A DNA stretch of 64,000 bases from positions 186,001 to 250,000 of the forward strand of contig CAVXOR010000003.1 of NCBI GenBank assembly GCA_963763475.1. Direction: 5' to 3'. How positions within the stretch are numbered: position 1 is the stretch's first letter; the number at the start of each line of letters is the position of its first letter. The translations under genes and the position numbers were made by a program. Source of the DNA: AC-32 sp963763475 (GTDB lineage: Bacteria > Actinomycetota > Thermoleophilia > Gaiellales > Gaiellaceae). Below, piece by piece: positions 50,994 to 58,457 of the stretch. The notes under the pieces are model-generated. The model was not told the DNA's origin and searched no databases. It saw only the letters and a program-made list of their open reading frames with translations.

Positions 50994-51911
50994 ATGAAAC
51001 GCAAGGCTTACGGTCGCGACGCTGGGCTGTCGCTGCGCATGCTGCTGACCGGCTCGATGCTGGGACTGCTCTACGTCCTGTTCGCGGTCGCCCTCTTCTA
51101 CGTGCTGAACGCCGGCATCGTGCTGATGGTCGTGATCGTCGGGGTGATGGCCTTCGTCCAGTACTTCACCTCGGACAAGCTCGCCTTGAGGGCCGCCGGC
51201 GCGAAGGTCGTCGAGCGCGACCAGGCTCCCGAGCTGCACGACATGATCGAGCGCCTGTGCGCGATGGCCGACCTGCGCAAGCCGCGCGTCGCCGTGATCG
51301 AGAGCGACGTCCCGAACGCGTTCGCGACCGGCCGCAACCAGAAGCACGCCGCCGTCGCCGTCACGACCGGGCTCTGGGACCGGCTCGAGCCGAAGGAGGT
51401 CGAGGGCGTCCTCGCCCACGAGCTCTCGCACATCGCCAACCGGGACGTGCTCGTGATGACGGTGGCCAGCTTCTTCGCGATGATCGCCGCGGTGCTGACG
51501 CGTGTCGGCCTCTACAGCGGCATGTTCGGCGGCATGGGCGGCAACCGGGACAGCAACAACTCGGTTCCGATCTGGCTGGTCGTCCTCGTCGTCTCGGTGA
51601 TCACGTACTTCCTCAGCCAGATCCTGATCCTCGCCATCTCGCGCTACCGCGAGTTCGCCGCCGACCGCGGGTCGGCGCTGATCACCGGCGCGCCCGAGTA
51701 CCTGATGAGCGCGCTACAGAAGATCGCCAGCGGGATCACGCAGATCCCCCAGCAGGACCTGCGCGAGGTCGAGGGGATGAATGCGTTCTTCATCATCCCG
51801 ACCAACTGGCGCAAGCGGGGCGGCGAGCTGTTCATGACGCACCCGCCGCTCGAGAAGCGGCTGGCCGCGCTCAGCGAGATCGCCCGCGAGATGGGCCGGC
51901 CGGTCTCGTAG
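50994..51911 (+). CDS. htpX: Membrane protease HtpX homolog
   Basis: 305 residues. ATG at 50994, with AAGGAGG at proper spacing. Two N-terminal helices precede a cytosolic M48 zinc-protease domain: GVLAHELSHIANRDVLVM has the HExxH site, and SRYREFAADRGSALITG the third ligand Glu. Two more helices lie between them. It degrades misfolded membrane proteins during envelope stress. It is followed directly by pspAB and faces pspAA-pspA, forming one membrane-stress locus. Confidence 0.95.
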   Translation: MKRKAYGRDAGLSLRMLLTGSMLGLLYVLFAVALFYVLNAGIVLMVVIVGVMAFVQYFTSDKLALRAAGAKVVERDQAPELHDMIERLCAMADLRKPRVAVIESDVPNAFATGRNQKHAAVAVTTGLWDRLEPKEVEGVLAHELSHIANRDVLVMTVASFFAMIAAVLTRVGLYSGMFGGMGGNRDSNNSVPIWLVVLVVSVITYFLSQILILAISRYREFAADRGSALITGAPEYLMSALQKIASGITQIPQQDLREVEGMNAFFIIPTNWRKRGGELFMTHPPLEKRLAALSEIAREMGRPVS

Positions 51912-51916
51912 CCCGG

Positions 51917-52495
51917 GTGGGCCTGCGGGACGTCCTCTTCGGGCGTAAGCAGCTGAAGGACGCCGCGGGCGAGCGGCTCTTCGCCATCTCGACCGCGCGG
52001 ATCACGCTCGAGACCGAGCTCGACCTGAGGCCGGCCGGAGCGGCCGGCGTCTGCTTCAAGTCCCTCTCGGCCGGCGAGTTCGTGCGGGCCGAGAACGAGC
52101 TCCAGCAGCTGCTGGACGCGGTCGCCGTGGAGTCGGGCTCGAAGGTCGAGCGGCACTCGGACGAGTACGGCTACGAGTGGCTGGTCGTGCGTGACGGCGA
52201 CTTCGAGGACCTCGTCACGAGCGTGCACCTCGTCGCGTCCGAGCTGGAGTCGCGCGGCTTCGGGCCGCAGCTGCTCGCGGCCGTGTTCCCGTTCGAGCGG
52301 AAGGGCTTCGACGGCGGCCGGGTGTACTGGATCTACGGCTTCAAGCGCGGCGCCTTCTGGCCGTTCGTGCCGAAGGGCGACGGCAAGGAGCGAGACAACG
52401 CCGAGGAGCTCGAGCTGAAGGCGAAGCTGGAGCAGGAGCTGCCGGTCGAGCAGGACCTCTCGCGCTGGTTCGCCGTCTTCGACGCGCCCGTCTAG
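51917..52495 (+). CDS. pspAB: PspA-associated protein PspAB
   Basis: 192 residues, GTG at 51917 only 5 bp after the htpX stop. The N-terminal GLRDVLFGRKQLKDAAGERL and the conserved DEYGYEWLVVRDGDFEDLVT, HLVASELESRGFGPQLLAAV and YWIYGFKRGAFWPFVP fit the PspAB family. This family is found with PspA and HtpX in actinobacteria. Its biochemical role is not known; the context indicates envelope stress. Confidence 0.85.
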   Translation: MGLRDVLFGRKQLKDAAGERLFAISTARITLETELDLRPAGAAGVCFKSLSAGEFVRAENELQQLLDAVAVESGSKVERHSDEYGYEWLVVRDGDFEDLVTSVHLVASELESRGFGPQLLAAVFPFERKGFDGGRVYWIYGFKRGAFWPFVPKGDGKERDNAEELELKAKLEQELPVEQDLSRWFAVFDAPV

Positions 52496-52615
52496 TTCGC
52501 CGGCGCGGCTGCCGGCCTCCTGAGGACGAGCCGACACGCTTCCGGCCCTGCCGCGTCACAGACACGCGCGCAAATGAGCAGTACGCTCGCAGCGGGCGGC
52601 GGGTGGAACCTCACT

Positions 52616-52634
52616 CCCCACCCAATGGGTGGGG
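52616..52634. terminator. Convergent hairpin terminator
   Basis: CCCCACCC / GGGTGGGG with loop AAT, between the convergent pspAB and pspAA genes. Confidence 0.65.
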
Positions 52635-52661
52635 CCGCGCGCGCGTGAACTATGAGAGCCG

Positions 52662-52952
52662 CTAGGCGGCGGGTAGCTCGGGAATCAGGCCCTCGCCCTC
52701 GAACAGCTCGCGGGCTTCCTCCAGCGACAGGTCCGGCGGCGGGACGAGCGCCTCCGAGGGCGAGAGATCCTCGTCGGGCAGCTTCGTGCCGTTCGTACGG
52801 ACGGCCTCGGCCATCCGCCCGAGGAGCTCTGCGAGCCCGTCCGAGTCGCCGGCCTCGAGCGCCTGCCCGGCCTGCTCGTCCAGCTCGTTGAGGCCCTTCG
52901 CGACCTCCTCGTCGATCTCGAACTGGCCCTCGCCCATGATCCGGACGATCAC
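52662..52952 (-). CDS. pspAA: PspA-associated protein PspAA
   Basis: 96 residues. MIVRIMGEGQFEIDEEVAKG LNELDEQ is the characteristic N-terminus of PspAA, followed by helices (ALEAGDSDGLAELLGRMAEA) and an acidic end. It partners PspA in actinobacterial envelope-stress systems. The start overlaps the pspA stop by 4 bp, so the two are coupled. Confidence 0.88.
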   Translation of the reverse strand: MIVRIMGEGQFEIDEEVAKGLNELDEQAGQALEAGDSDGLAELLGRMAEAVRTNGTKLPDEDLSPSEALVPPPDLSLEEARELFEGEGLIPELPAA

Positions 52953-53677
52953 TGCGAAAGCTCCTTCTGGCCCTCGCCCGTGCCGAGCTCCGCCTTCATC
53001 TGCTCGAGCTCCTGGTCTACTTGCGACTTCGAGGCGACCGCGCTCAGCTCGCGGTCGAGCTCGGTTTGGTCGGTGGTGAAGTCCTCCAGAGCGCCCGAGG
53101 TCGTCAGCTCGTCGATCGCGGAGGCGCGCGCCTGCATCTGCTCGGTCTTGTCCTTCGCGCGCTGGATCGCGAGGCCCGTGTCGGCCATCTGCTCGCCGAT
53201 CCCCGTCGCCGCCTCGCCGATCCGCACCTGGGCCTCCGCGGCCGAGTACTGCGCCTTGATCGTCTCCTTCTGCGTCCGGAAGGCCTCGACCTTGGCCGAG
53301 AGCGCCTTCTCGCTCGCGATCAGCTTCTCCTGCTGCTGCTCGAGCCCCTTCGTCTGCTCGTCCAGCGACTGCAGCTGCTGCTGCATGCCGGACTTCCGCT
53401 CCAAGGCTTGCCGAGCGAGGTCCTCCCGCCCGGCGGCCAGCGCCTCGCGGGCCTGTGCGTCGAGCTTGACCAGGCTCTGCTGCAGCTGCGTCTCCTGTAG
53501 CTCCAGCCGCTTCTTGGCGGTGACGACGTCGGCGATGCCGCGCTTGACGTTCTGCAGCAGCTCGAGCTGCTTCTCGTACGAGTAGTCGAGCGTCTCCGCG
53601 GGGTCTTCCGCGCGGTCGAGCAGCTTCGAGAACTTCGACTTCACCACCAGCGACGCGCGTGACATCAGACCGGCCAT
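52949..53677 (-). CDS. pspA: Phage shock protein A / IM30 family
   Basis: 242 residues. N-terminal amphipathic segment MAGLMSRASLVVKSKFSKLL then a long coiled coil (DYSYEKQLELLQNVKRGIAD, AREALAAGREDLARQALERK, QLQSLDEQTKGLEQQQEKLI) ending with an acidic linker. PspA binds anionic membrane and forms ESCRT-III-like scaffolds to block proton leakage. Operon with pspAA, divergent from an MBL gene. Confidence 0.96.
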   Translation of the reverse strand: MAGLMSRASLVVKSKFSKLLDRAEDPAETLDYSYEKQLELLQNVKRGIADVVTAKKRLELQETQLQQSLVKLDAQAREALAAGREDLARQALERKSGMQQQLQSLDEQTKGLEQQQEKLIASEKALSAKVEAFRTQKETIKAQYSAAEAQVRIGEAATGIGEQMADTGLAIQRAKDKTEQMQARASAIDELTTSGALEDFTTDQTELDRELSAVASKSQVDQELEQMKAELGTGEGQKELSQ

Positions 53678-53716
53678 TCGTCCTCCTCGGTGAGCGGAGC
53701 GACTAGCCTAGCGGCG

Positions 53717-54385
53717 GTGATCGTCGAGCGGAGCATGCATCCAGACTGGCTCTCGAACGCCTATCTGATCGGCGACGAGCCGGGAGGAGTGGGCGTCTTC
53801 GTGGATTCGGGCGCTCCGCTCCGTTCGCTGTTCGACGCGGTCTCGCGGCACGGCTTGACCGTGACGCACCTGCTCACCACGCATGCCGACGCCGACCACA
53901 TCGCCGGCGACGACGCGATCCGCGGCCGCTACGACTGCCGGATCGTCAAAGGCGATCTCGAGACGGGCGGCCTGTCGATCCGGGCGCTGCCCACGCCAGG
54001 ACACAAGGACGACCACCTCGCTTTCGTCATCAACGACGAGGCGTGCTGCAGCGGCGACGTGCTCTTCAAGGACGCGGTCGGCGGCGGTGACTTCGAGCAG
54101 ATCAAGCGCTCGGTGATGGACGTGCTGATGAAGCTGCCGCCGGAGACTCGCGTGCTGCCGGGCCACACCGACGAGACCACGATCGGGCGCGAGTGGGAGG
54201 AGAACCCGTTCGTGCGCGTCTGGCGCGGCGCCGAGCCCGAAGGCACCGAGCCCGTCCGGGTGGGGGGCCAGGACGCGATTCTCGTCGTCTGGTCTCCGGA
54301 CTACGACGGCAAGGGCAAGGCGTGGGTCCGTTTCGACGACGGCCGCGACGCAATCGTAGGCGGCTCACGCGTGGAACGCGGCTAG
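53717..54385 (+). CDS. MBL-fold hydrolase (persulfide dioxygenase/glyoxalase II-like)
   Basis: 222 residues from the GTG at 53717 (VIVERSMHPDWLSNAYLIG); a GTG at 53690 is an alternative. The metal motif reads LTTHADADHIAGDDAIRG, so the second His of HxHxDH is Asp. Other sites are LPTPGHKDDHLAFV, CSGDVLF and RVLPGHTDETTIGREW. The organisation is close to persulfide dioxygenase-like enzymes, but the changed metal set makes substrate and activity uncertain. The 3' end overlaps the next gene by 21 bp (convergent). Confidence 0.82.
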   Translation: MIVERSMHPDWLSNAYLIGDEPGGVGVFVDSGAPLRSLFDAVSRHGLTVTHLLTTHADADHIAGDDAIRGRYDCRIVKGDLETGGLSIRALPTPGHKDDHLAFVINDEACCSGDVLFKDAVGGGDFEQIKRSVMDVLMKLPPETRVLPGHTDETTIGREWEENPFVRVWRGAEPEGTEPVRVGGQDAILVVWSPDYDGKGKAWVRFDDGRDAIVGGSRVERG

Positions 54386-55384
54386 CCGCTCGGCTTCTTC
54401 TCGCAGCTCGAGTTGCGCGGCCCGCGACAGGCGGCCGAAAGGCTCGAGGCGGATCCGGCCTCGCTCGTAGTGCCAGATCCCGGCGACGACGCCGTCGACC
54501 AGGAACGTGCGGTCCGACTGCGGGTTGCGGACGTGGAAGATTCGCTTGCGGTGCTCTTCCGCCAGGATCCCGGTCCGACGCGCGTGGACGAGAAGCACCG
54601 CGTCGAAGGTCGGCAGGAACCGCGCTGGCGCGGGCGTCTCCGGGTCTGGCAGCGGTGCCCGTGGCAGGTCGAGCAGCTCGGCTCCGTGCTCGTCCCGGAA
54701 GCGGCGCAGGTTCATCCGAGCGAGCACCTCGCGCAGCGCGCCGTCGCGCATGCCGGCCCAGTTGGCGATGTCCTGCCGCGGCGCGGGCCCGAAGGCGCCG
54801 AGGTAGCGGCGAACGAGGTGCCCGCGCGCCTCCGCCTCGGCCAGCTCGGGCTCGGGCCCGACCCAGTCGGCGGCGAGCCCGAACAGATCGGCGCGCCGCC
54901 GCTCCCACGTTCCGGAAGGCGGTACACGCACGAGCTCGACCCAGAGTCCCACCCCCGGCTGCAACAGCTCGCCGAGCTCCTTCGCCGACCGCGGCCCGCC
55001 GGCCAGCGCACGGCGCAACCGCTCCGCAGCGCGCTTCATCTGTCGAGGGTCCGTGCCCTGCGCGCGTCGCGACCAGGCCATGCGCTCGCTCCGAATGGCG
55101 ATCGTGAGCGGCCAGAAGTCAGGCCGCGAGACGACGTGGATCGTGCTGCGCATCAGCGTCGCCTGCACGAGGGAGCGGCGCTCGAGTGCCCGCGTAACCG
55201 CTTCCCGGTCGATCCCCTCGACGCGCGACCAGAGCCCGACGTAGGTCGAAGGCGCGTATTGGGCCTGCACGCCACCCATCGACTCGACGACTCGCGGCAG
55301 CGGCGCTTGCCTCCGCTCGAGCAGCGACTGCCGTGCCAGCACGGCCCGGTTCAGGTCTCGCGTCGTCAGCCCGCGTTCGGCCAC
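54365..55384 (-). CDS. Winged-helix DNA-binding (YcaQ/AlkX-type) protein
   Basis: 339 residues from the GTG at 55384 (VAERGLTTRDLNRAVLARQS). The pattern VESMGGVQAQYAPSTYVGLW, ALERRSLVQATLMRSTIHVV, RRYLGAFGPAPRQDIANWAG and FLPTFDAVLLVHA is diagnostic for the PF06224 family. Members include DNA glycosylases acting on crosslinks or bulky alkylated bases. The catalytic residue is not assigned here. It is divergent from the thiol-domain gene at 55439. Confidence 0.88.
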   Translation of the reverse strand: MAERGLTTRDLNRAVLARQSLLERRQAPLPRVVESMGGVQAQYAPSTYVGLWSRVEGIDREAVTRALERRSLVQATLMRSTIHVVSRPDFWPLTIAIRSERMAWSRRAQGTDPRQMKRAAERLRRALAGGPRSAKELGELLQPGVGLWVELVRVPPSGTWERRRADLFGLAADWVGPEPELAEAEARGHLVRRYLGAFGPAPRQDIANWAGMRDGALREVLARMNLRRFRDEHGAELLDLPRAPLPDPETPAPARFLPTFDAVLLVHARRTGILAEEHRKRIFHVRNPQSDRTFLVDGVVAGIWHYERGRIRLEPFGRLSRAAQLELREEAERLAAFHA

Positions 55385-55438
55385 GGTCGCGGACGCTAAC
55401 CCGCGGTAAGCTCGCGCGGACCGGACGAGGAGACCCGC

Positions 55439-55720
55439 ATGGCGATCAAGCTCCACCGTTGCAAGAACCTCTGGGTGAAAGGCCCGCACCCGTGCTGGAA
55501 GGTGCAAATGGCGCTCGACGAGGCCGGCGTCCAGTACGAGGTCGTCGAGGAGAAGTACTTCGGCCCGCGCGAGCCCACCGTCGAGCAGACCGGCCAGAAG
55601 CGCTTCCCGTGGATCGAGTTCGAGGACGGCTCCGTCTACCGCGAGGAGTCGAAGGACATGGCCCAGCGGATCAAGGACGGCAAGCTGAACGAGGCGCCGC
55701 GAGCGCAGCCGGTCGCATGA
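55439..55720 (+). CDS. Glutathione S-transferase N-terminal / glutaredoxin-like domain protein
   Basis: 93 residues, one thioredoxin-fold domain: IKLHRCKNLWVKGPHPCWKV has two Cys spaced CxxxxxxxxxxC, not the CxxC of glutaredoxin. Then MALDEAGVQYEVVEEKYFG and KRFPWIEFEDGSVYREES, the cis-Pro and substrate site. It may be a thiol-transfer or peptide-binding domain rather than an enzyme. The stop overlaps the methyltransferase start by 4 bp. Confidence 0.8.
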   Translation: MAIKLHRCKNLWVKGPHPCWKVQMALDEAGVQYEVVEEKYFGPREPTVEQTGQKRFPWIEFEDGSVYREESKDMAQRIKDGKLNEAPRAQPVA

Positions 55721-56361
55721 GCTTCATCGTCCCGGAGGAGATCGAGGACTACGCCGAGGCTCACACTACGCCGCCGCCGGAGCTGCTCGCAGAGCTCGCC
55801 GAGGAAACGAAGGCCACCCTAGACGCGCCGCAGATGCTGACCGGGCGGATCGAGGGGCGGCTGCTGGAGCAGCTCGTCCACGCGCTCCAGGCCAAGCGGG
55901 TGCTCGAGCTCGGCACCTACAGCGGCTACTCGTCCCTGTCGATGGCGGCCGGCCTGCCGGAAGGCGGCCACATCGACACGTGCGAGGTCGAGCAGAAGCA
56001 CGCCGACGTGGCGCAGCGCTACATCGACCGAAGCCCTCACGGCGACCGGATCACGATCCACCTCGCCCCGGCGCTCGAGACGATCGAGCGGCTCGGTGGC
56101 GAGTGGGACTTCGTCTTCATCGACGCTGACAAGGAGAACTACGCCAACTACTACGAGGCGCTGCTGCCGCGACTCGCGGCCACGGGGCTGATGGCGATCG
56201 ACAACACGCTCTGGAGCGGCCGCGTGCTCGACGCTGACGACAACTCCGAGGCGACCCGCTCGATCCGTGAGCTCAACGACCGCATCGCCGCCGACGAGCG
56301 GGCGGTCGCCGTGCAGCTGAGCGTCCGCGACGGCGTCACCCTGATCCGCCGAAAGCCCTAG
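55717..56361 (+). CDS. SAM-dependent O-methyltransferase (caffeoyl-CoA/catechol type)
   Basis: 214 residues. SAM motif I RVLELGTYSGYSSLSMAAGL, motif II IDTCEVEQKHADVAQRYI, the metal-binding acidic block FVFIDADKENYANYYEALLP and IDNTLWSGRVLD are all typical of class I cation-dependent O-methyltransferases. Substrate unknown. It is translationally coupled to the thioredoxin-fold gene and followed by tRNA-Ala. Confidence 0.92.
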   Translation: MSFIVPEEIEDYAEAHTTPPPELLAELAEETKATLDAPQMLTGRIEGRLLEQLVHALQAKRVLELGTYSGYSSLSMAAGLPEGGHIDTCEVEQKHADVAQRYIDRSPHGDRITIHLAPALETIERLGGEWDFVFIDADKENYANYYEALLPRLAATGLMAIDNTLWSGRVLDADDNSEATRSIRELNDRIAADERAVAVQLSVRDGVTLIRRKP

Positions 56362-56379
56362 CTACACTGTGGCCCGCCC

Positions 56380-56455
56380 GGGGCTATAGCTCAGTTGGGA
56401 GAGCGCCTGGATCGCACCCAGGAGGTCGCCGGTTCGAGTCCGGCTAGCTCCACCA
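56380..56455 (+). tRNA. tRNA-Ala (anticodon CGC), CCA encoded
   Basis: Acceptor GGGGCTA/TAGCTCC with one G-U pair, anticodon CGC in ATCGCAC, T arm GGTTCGAGTCC, discriminator A, then an encoded CCA. The other tRNAs in the window lack CCA. Confidence 0.94.
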
Positions 56456-56459
56456 TAGA

Positions 56460-56484
56460 AAGGCCCGCAAACGCGGGCCTTTTT
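56460..56484 (+). terminator. tRNA-Ala terminator
   Basis: AAGGCCCGC / GCGGGCCTT with loop AAAC, followed by TTTG; a classic intrinsic terminator. Confidence 0.85.
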
Positions 56485-56536
56485 GTTCCCCTCACCCACC
56501 AGCTCGTGCCGAGATGACTGCTGAGGTGAACGGTTT

Positions 56537-57085
56537 CTAGGGCAGTGGTTTCACAGCAAGCAACTCGGGCCCGTGAGCGCGCAGCCAATCGCGTTGCCTG
56601 TGACATTCCGGGCGATGGCGCTCGACGAGCGACCAGAAGCGCTTCGAATGGTTAAGCACCTCGAGGTGACAGAGCTCATGCACCACCACGTAGTCAAGAA
56701 CTTCGTAGGGGGCGAGCACGAGCCGCCAATTGAATGCGAGCACGCCACGTGCAGAGCAGGAGCCCCAAAGCGTGCGTTGGCTTCCGATCCGGACCCGCTG
56801 AAAGGCGACGCCGATCTTGCGCGCTTCTTCGTCGGCCACGGCGGAGATCAGCTCGCGAGCCGCAACCCGGCCCTCCGACTCACTGACCAGCAGATGCTCA
56901 AGGCCGAGTGTCGGAACCTGGGCGCGTCGCTGCCGCTCGATCCACTGTCGCTGTGTAGCCAGGACCCGTCCCACCTCACCTTGACTCATCCGCACGGGCA
57001 CCGTCAGCCGCGCTGGCGCTCCCCACGGGACCTCTAGCCGCCAGCGCCGCGCGCGAGCGGAGCGGCGGATCTCCACCTCTTCCAT
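56537..57085 (-). CDS. YgjP/WLM-type metal-dependent hydrolase
   Basis: 182 residues. The N-terminal RRSARARRWRLEVPWGAPAR, LWGSCSARGVLAFNWRLVLA and YVVVHELCHLEVLNHSKRFW (HExxH-type HELCH plus distal His) match the YgjP (DUF45) family. It is a zinc-dependent hydrolase or peptidase-like protein of unknown substrate. Confidence 0.88.
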   Translation of the reverse strand: MEEVEIRRSARARRWRLEVPWGAPARLTVPVRMSQGEVGRVLATQRQWIERQRRAQVPTLGLEHLLVSESEGRVAARELISAVADEEARKIGVAFQRVRIGSQRTLWGSCSARGVLAFNWRLVLAPYEVLDYVVVHELCHLEVLNHSKRFWSLVERHRPECHRQRDWLRAHGPELLAVKPLP

Positions 57086-57229
57086 CTCCCGAAGCTAGCC
57101 GCGGGCCCGGATGGTCGCATGTGCTCGACCTGACTGGGTCTCGCCTGGCTATGGAGCCGGAACTGGCCATGGCCGGAGTCGAGCGGTATCCGGCGCGCTC
57201 TGATCATTCCCCGCGTTTTCCACAGGCTG

Positions 57230-57466
57230 TTAGTTGCTGCGAGGGTCCTCAGCGGGCCGCGGGCCTTGTTTCAATCGCTCGAAAAGCGTCTGCGCAGGCG
57301 AAGTCGGCTCGGCACGTGGGATTTGCTCATCGGTGCTCGCGGATTGCGCCTGTGGAAAGAGCTGTTTCGCATTCCAGAGGTCGACATGGAGCTGTTCGAC
57401 TTCTTCCACGAGCATCAGGATTGCGCGGCCGGCCGCGGCGACCTCCTCGCGCGCGTCGCGCGTCAA
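57230..57466 (-). CDS. Small hypothetical protein, start uncertain
   Basis: 78 residues from the TTG at 57466, ending PRPAEDPRSN. The frame remains coding-like upstream of this TTG (LDEEKLETLRRWGDGL before TRDAREEVAAAGRAILMLVE), so the native start is probably further up, but no good start codon is visible before a stop near 57560. Helical, amphipathic (EEVEQLHVDLWNAKQLF); no family name recalled. Either a non-standard start or another base error. Confidence 0.5.
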   Translation of the reverse strand: MTRDAREEVAAAGRAILMLVEEVEQLHVDLWNAKQLFPQAQSASTDEQIPRAEPTSPAQTLFERLKQGPRPAEDPRSN

Positions 57467-57807
57467 GCCGTCACCCCAACGCCGGAGCGTCTCGAGCTTC
57501 TCTTCATCGAGGGCTGGGCGCGATCTATCCGTCAGGGTTCTCCTACGGCCGCAGAGATAATTTTTCTACGTTACGAGATCCGCCGCCCTCGGTCGAGTCC
57601 AGTCCTCAGAGGCCAGGCGGTCGAACAACTCCGCGTTCCGCGTCCGCCACGCTGAGGGGTGACCACCGGATGAACCTCTGGTTGCGTCAGCGTCGATACG
57701 GCCCGAAGAATTCGGTAGGAATTGGTAGAGAAGCGGCGGATTCCGCGCTATCTTTTTCGCGAGCAGCGTTTCGCCCTCAGACAACGGCTGACACTGCCGA
57801 TAACGCC

Positions 57808-58410
57808 ATGATGAAGGTGCTCGCCCATCTTTCTCCGACCGTCCTCGCCGTTCTCGCTGCGGCGCTGGGGATAACGCTTTCCGTGTTCCTGCTCTCCGGC
57901 GCGGGGGCCCAGGGCGAGCCGGCCCCGCTGCTGGCTGTGATCAGCGGGGCTGCCGGGCGCGTTGCCGCAGATCTCCCGGCTGCCGTTCACACGCCTGCTT
58001 CAAAACCGATCGCCGAGGCCGCCTCCTACACGCCGCCCGCAATTACCCCATCCGTACGTCTCGCGCCAACCCGGCAGGCTGCAGCGACAAAGGTGCGCCG
58101 GGGACACGGCAGCGCTCGGAGCGGCGCCGTGCGGCGCGCCCCCTTCGCTCACTCTCAGGGTCGGCCCGCCACTCCAGCAACGCCGGTCACGACGCACGGC
58201 CATGGCCACGGACACGCCCACGCGCTGAAGTCGTTCGCCGGAGCGCACGTGCCAGGTGCGCACGGGCACGGGAAGGCATCCGGGCACTCCAGCGAGCACC
58301 ACCACGGGCATGCCCGGGGACACGCGAAGAAGGCCACGCCGCCATCTGTGCCCGCTACGCCTCCGAAGGAGCACGGCGGCGGGCATGGGCACAAGGAAGG
58401 CAAGAAATAG
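57808..58410 (+). CDS. His/Gly-rich exported protein
   Basis: About 200 residues from the ATG at 57808 (MMKVLAHLSPTVLAVLAAAL); an ATG at 57670 with AGGGGTG before it would add 46 residues. A membrane or signal segment is followed by an Ala/Pro-rich middle and a C-terminal half dense in His and Gly (HGHGHGHAHALKSFAGAHV, HSSEHHHGHARGHAKK, HGGGHGHKEGKK). Such tails bind Ni, Zn or Cu. It is directly upstream of a sensor kinase gene and may share its promoter; a metal buffering or sensing role is inference. Confidence 0.65.
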   Translation: MMKVLAHLSPTVLAVLAAALGITLSVFLLSGAGAQGEPAPLLAVISGAAGRVAADLPAAVHTPASKPIAEAASYTPPAITPSVRLAPTRQAAATKVRRGHGSARSGAVRRAPFAHSQGRPATPATPVTTHGHGHGHAHALKSFAGAHVPGAHGHGKASGHSSEHHHGHARGHAKKATPPSVPATPPKEHGGGHGHKEGKK

Positions 58411-58457
58411 GGCGCGTCGCCAGCGGCCGTCTGCGGCTCGCCGCAGGTCTTCTCCTC

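Noticed and set aside
49473..51431. 652-codon version of the membrane-protein gene
   Set aside because: The first 150 codons are antisense to htpX; the signal peptide begins near 50978.
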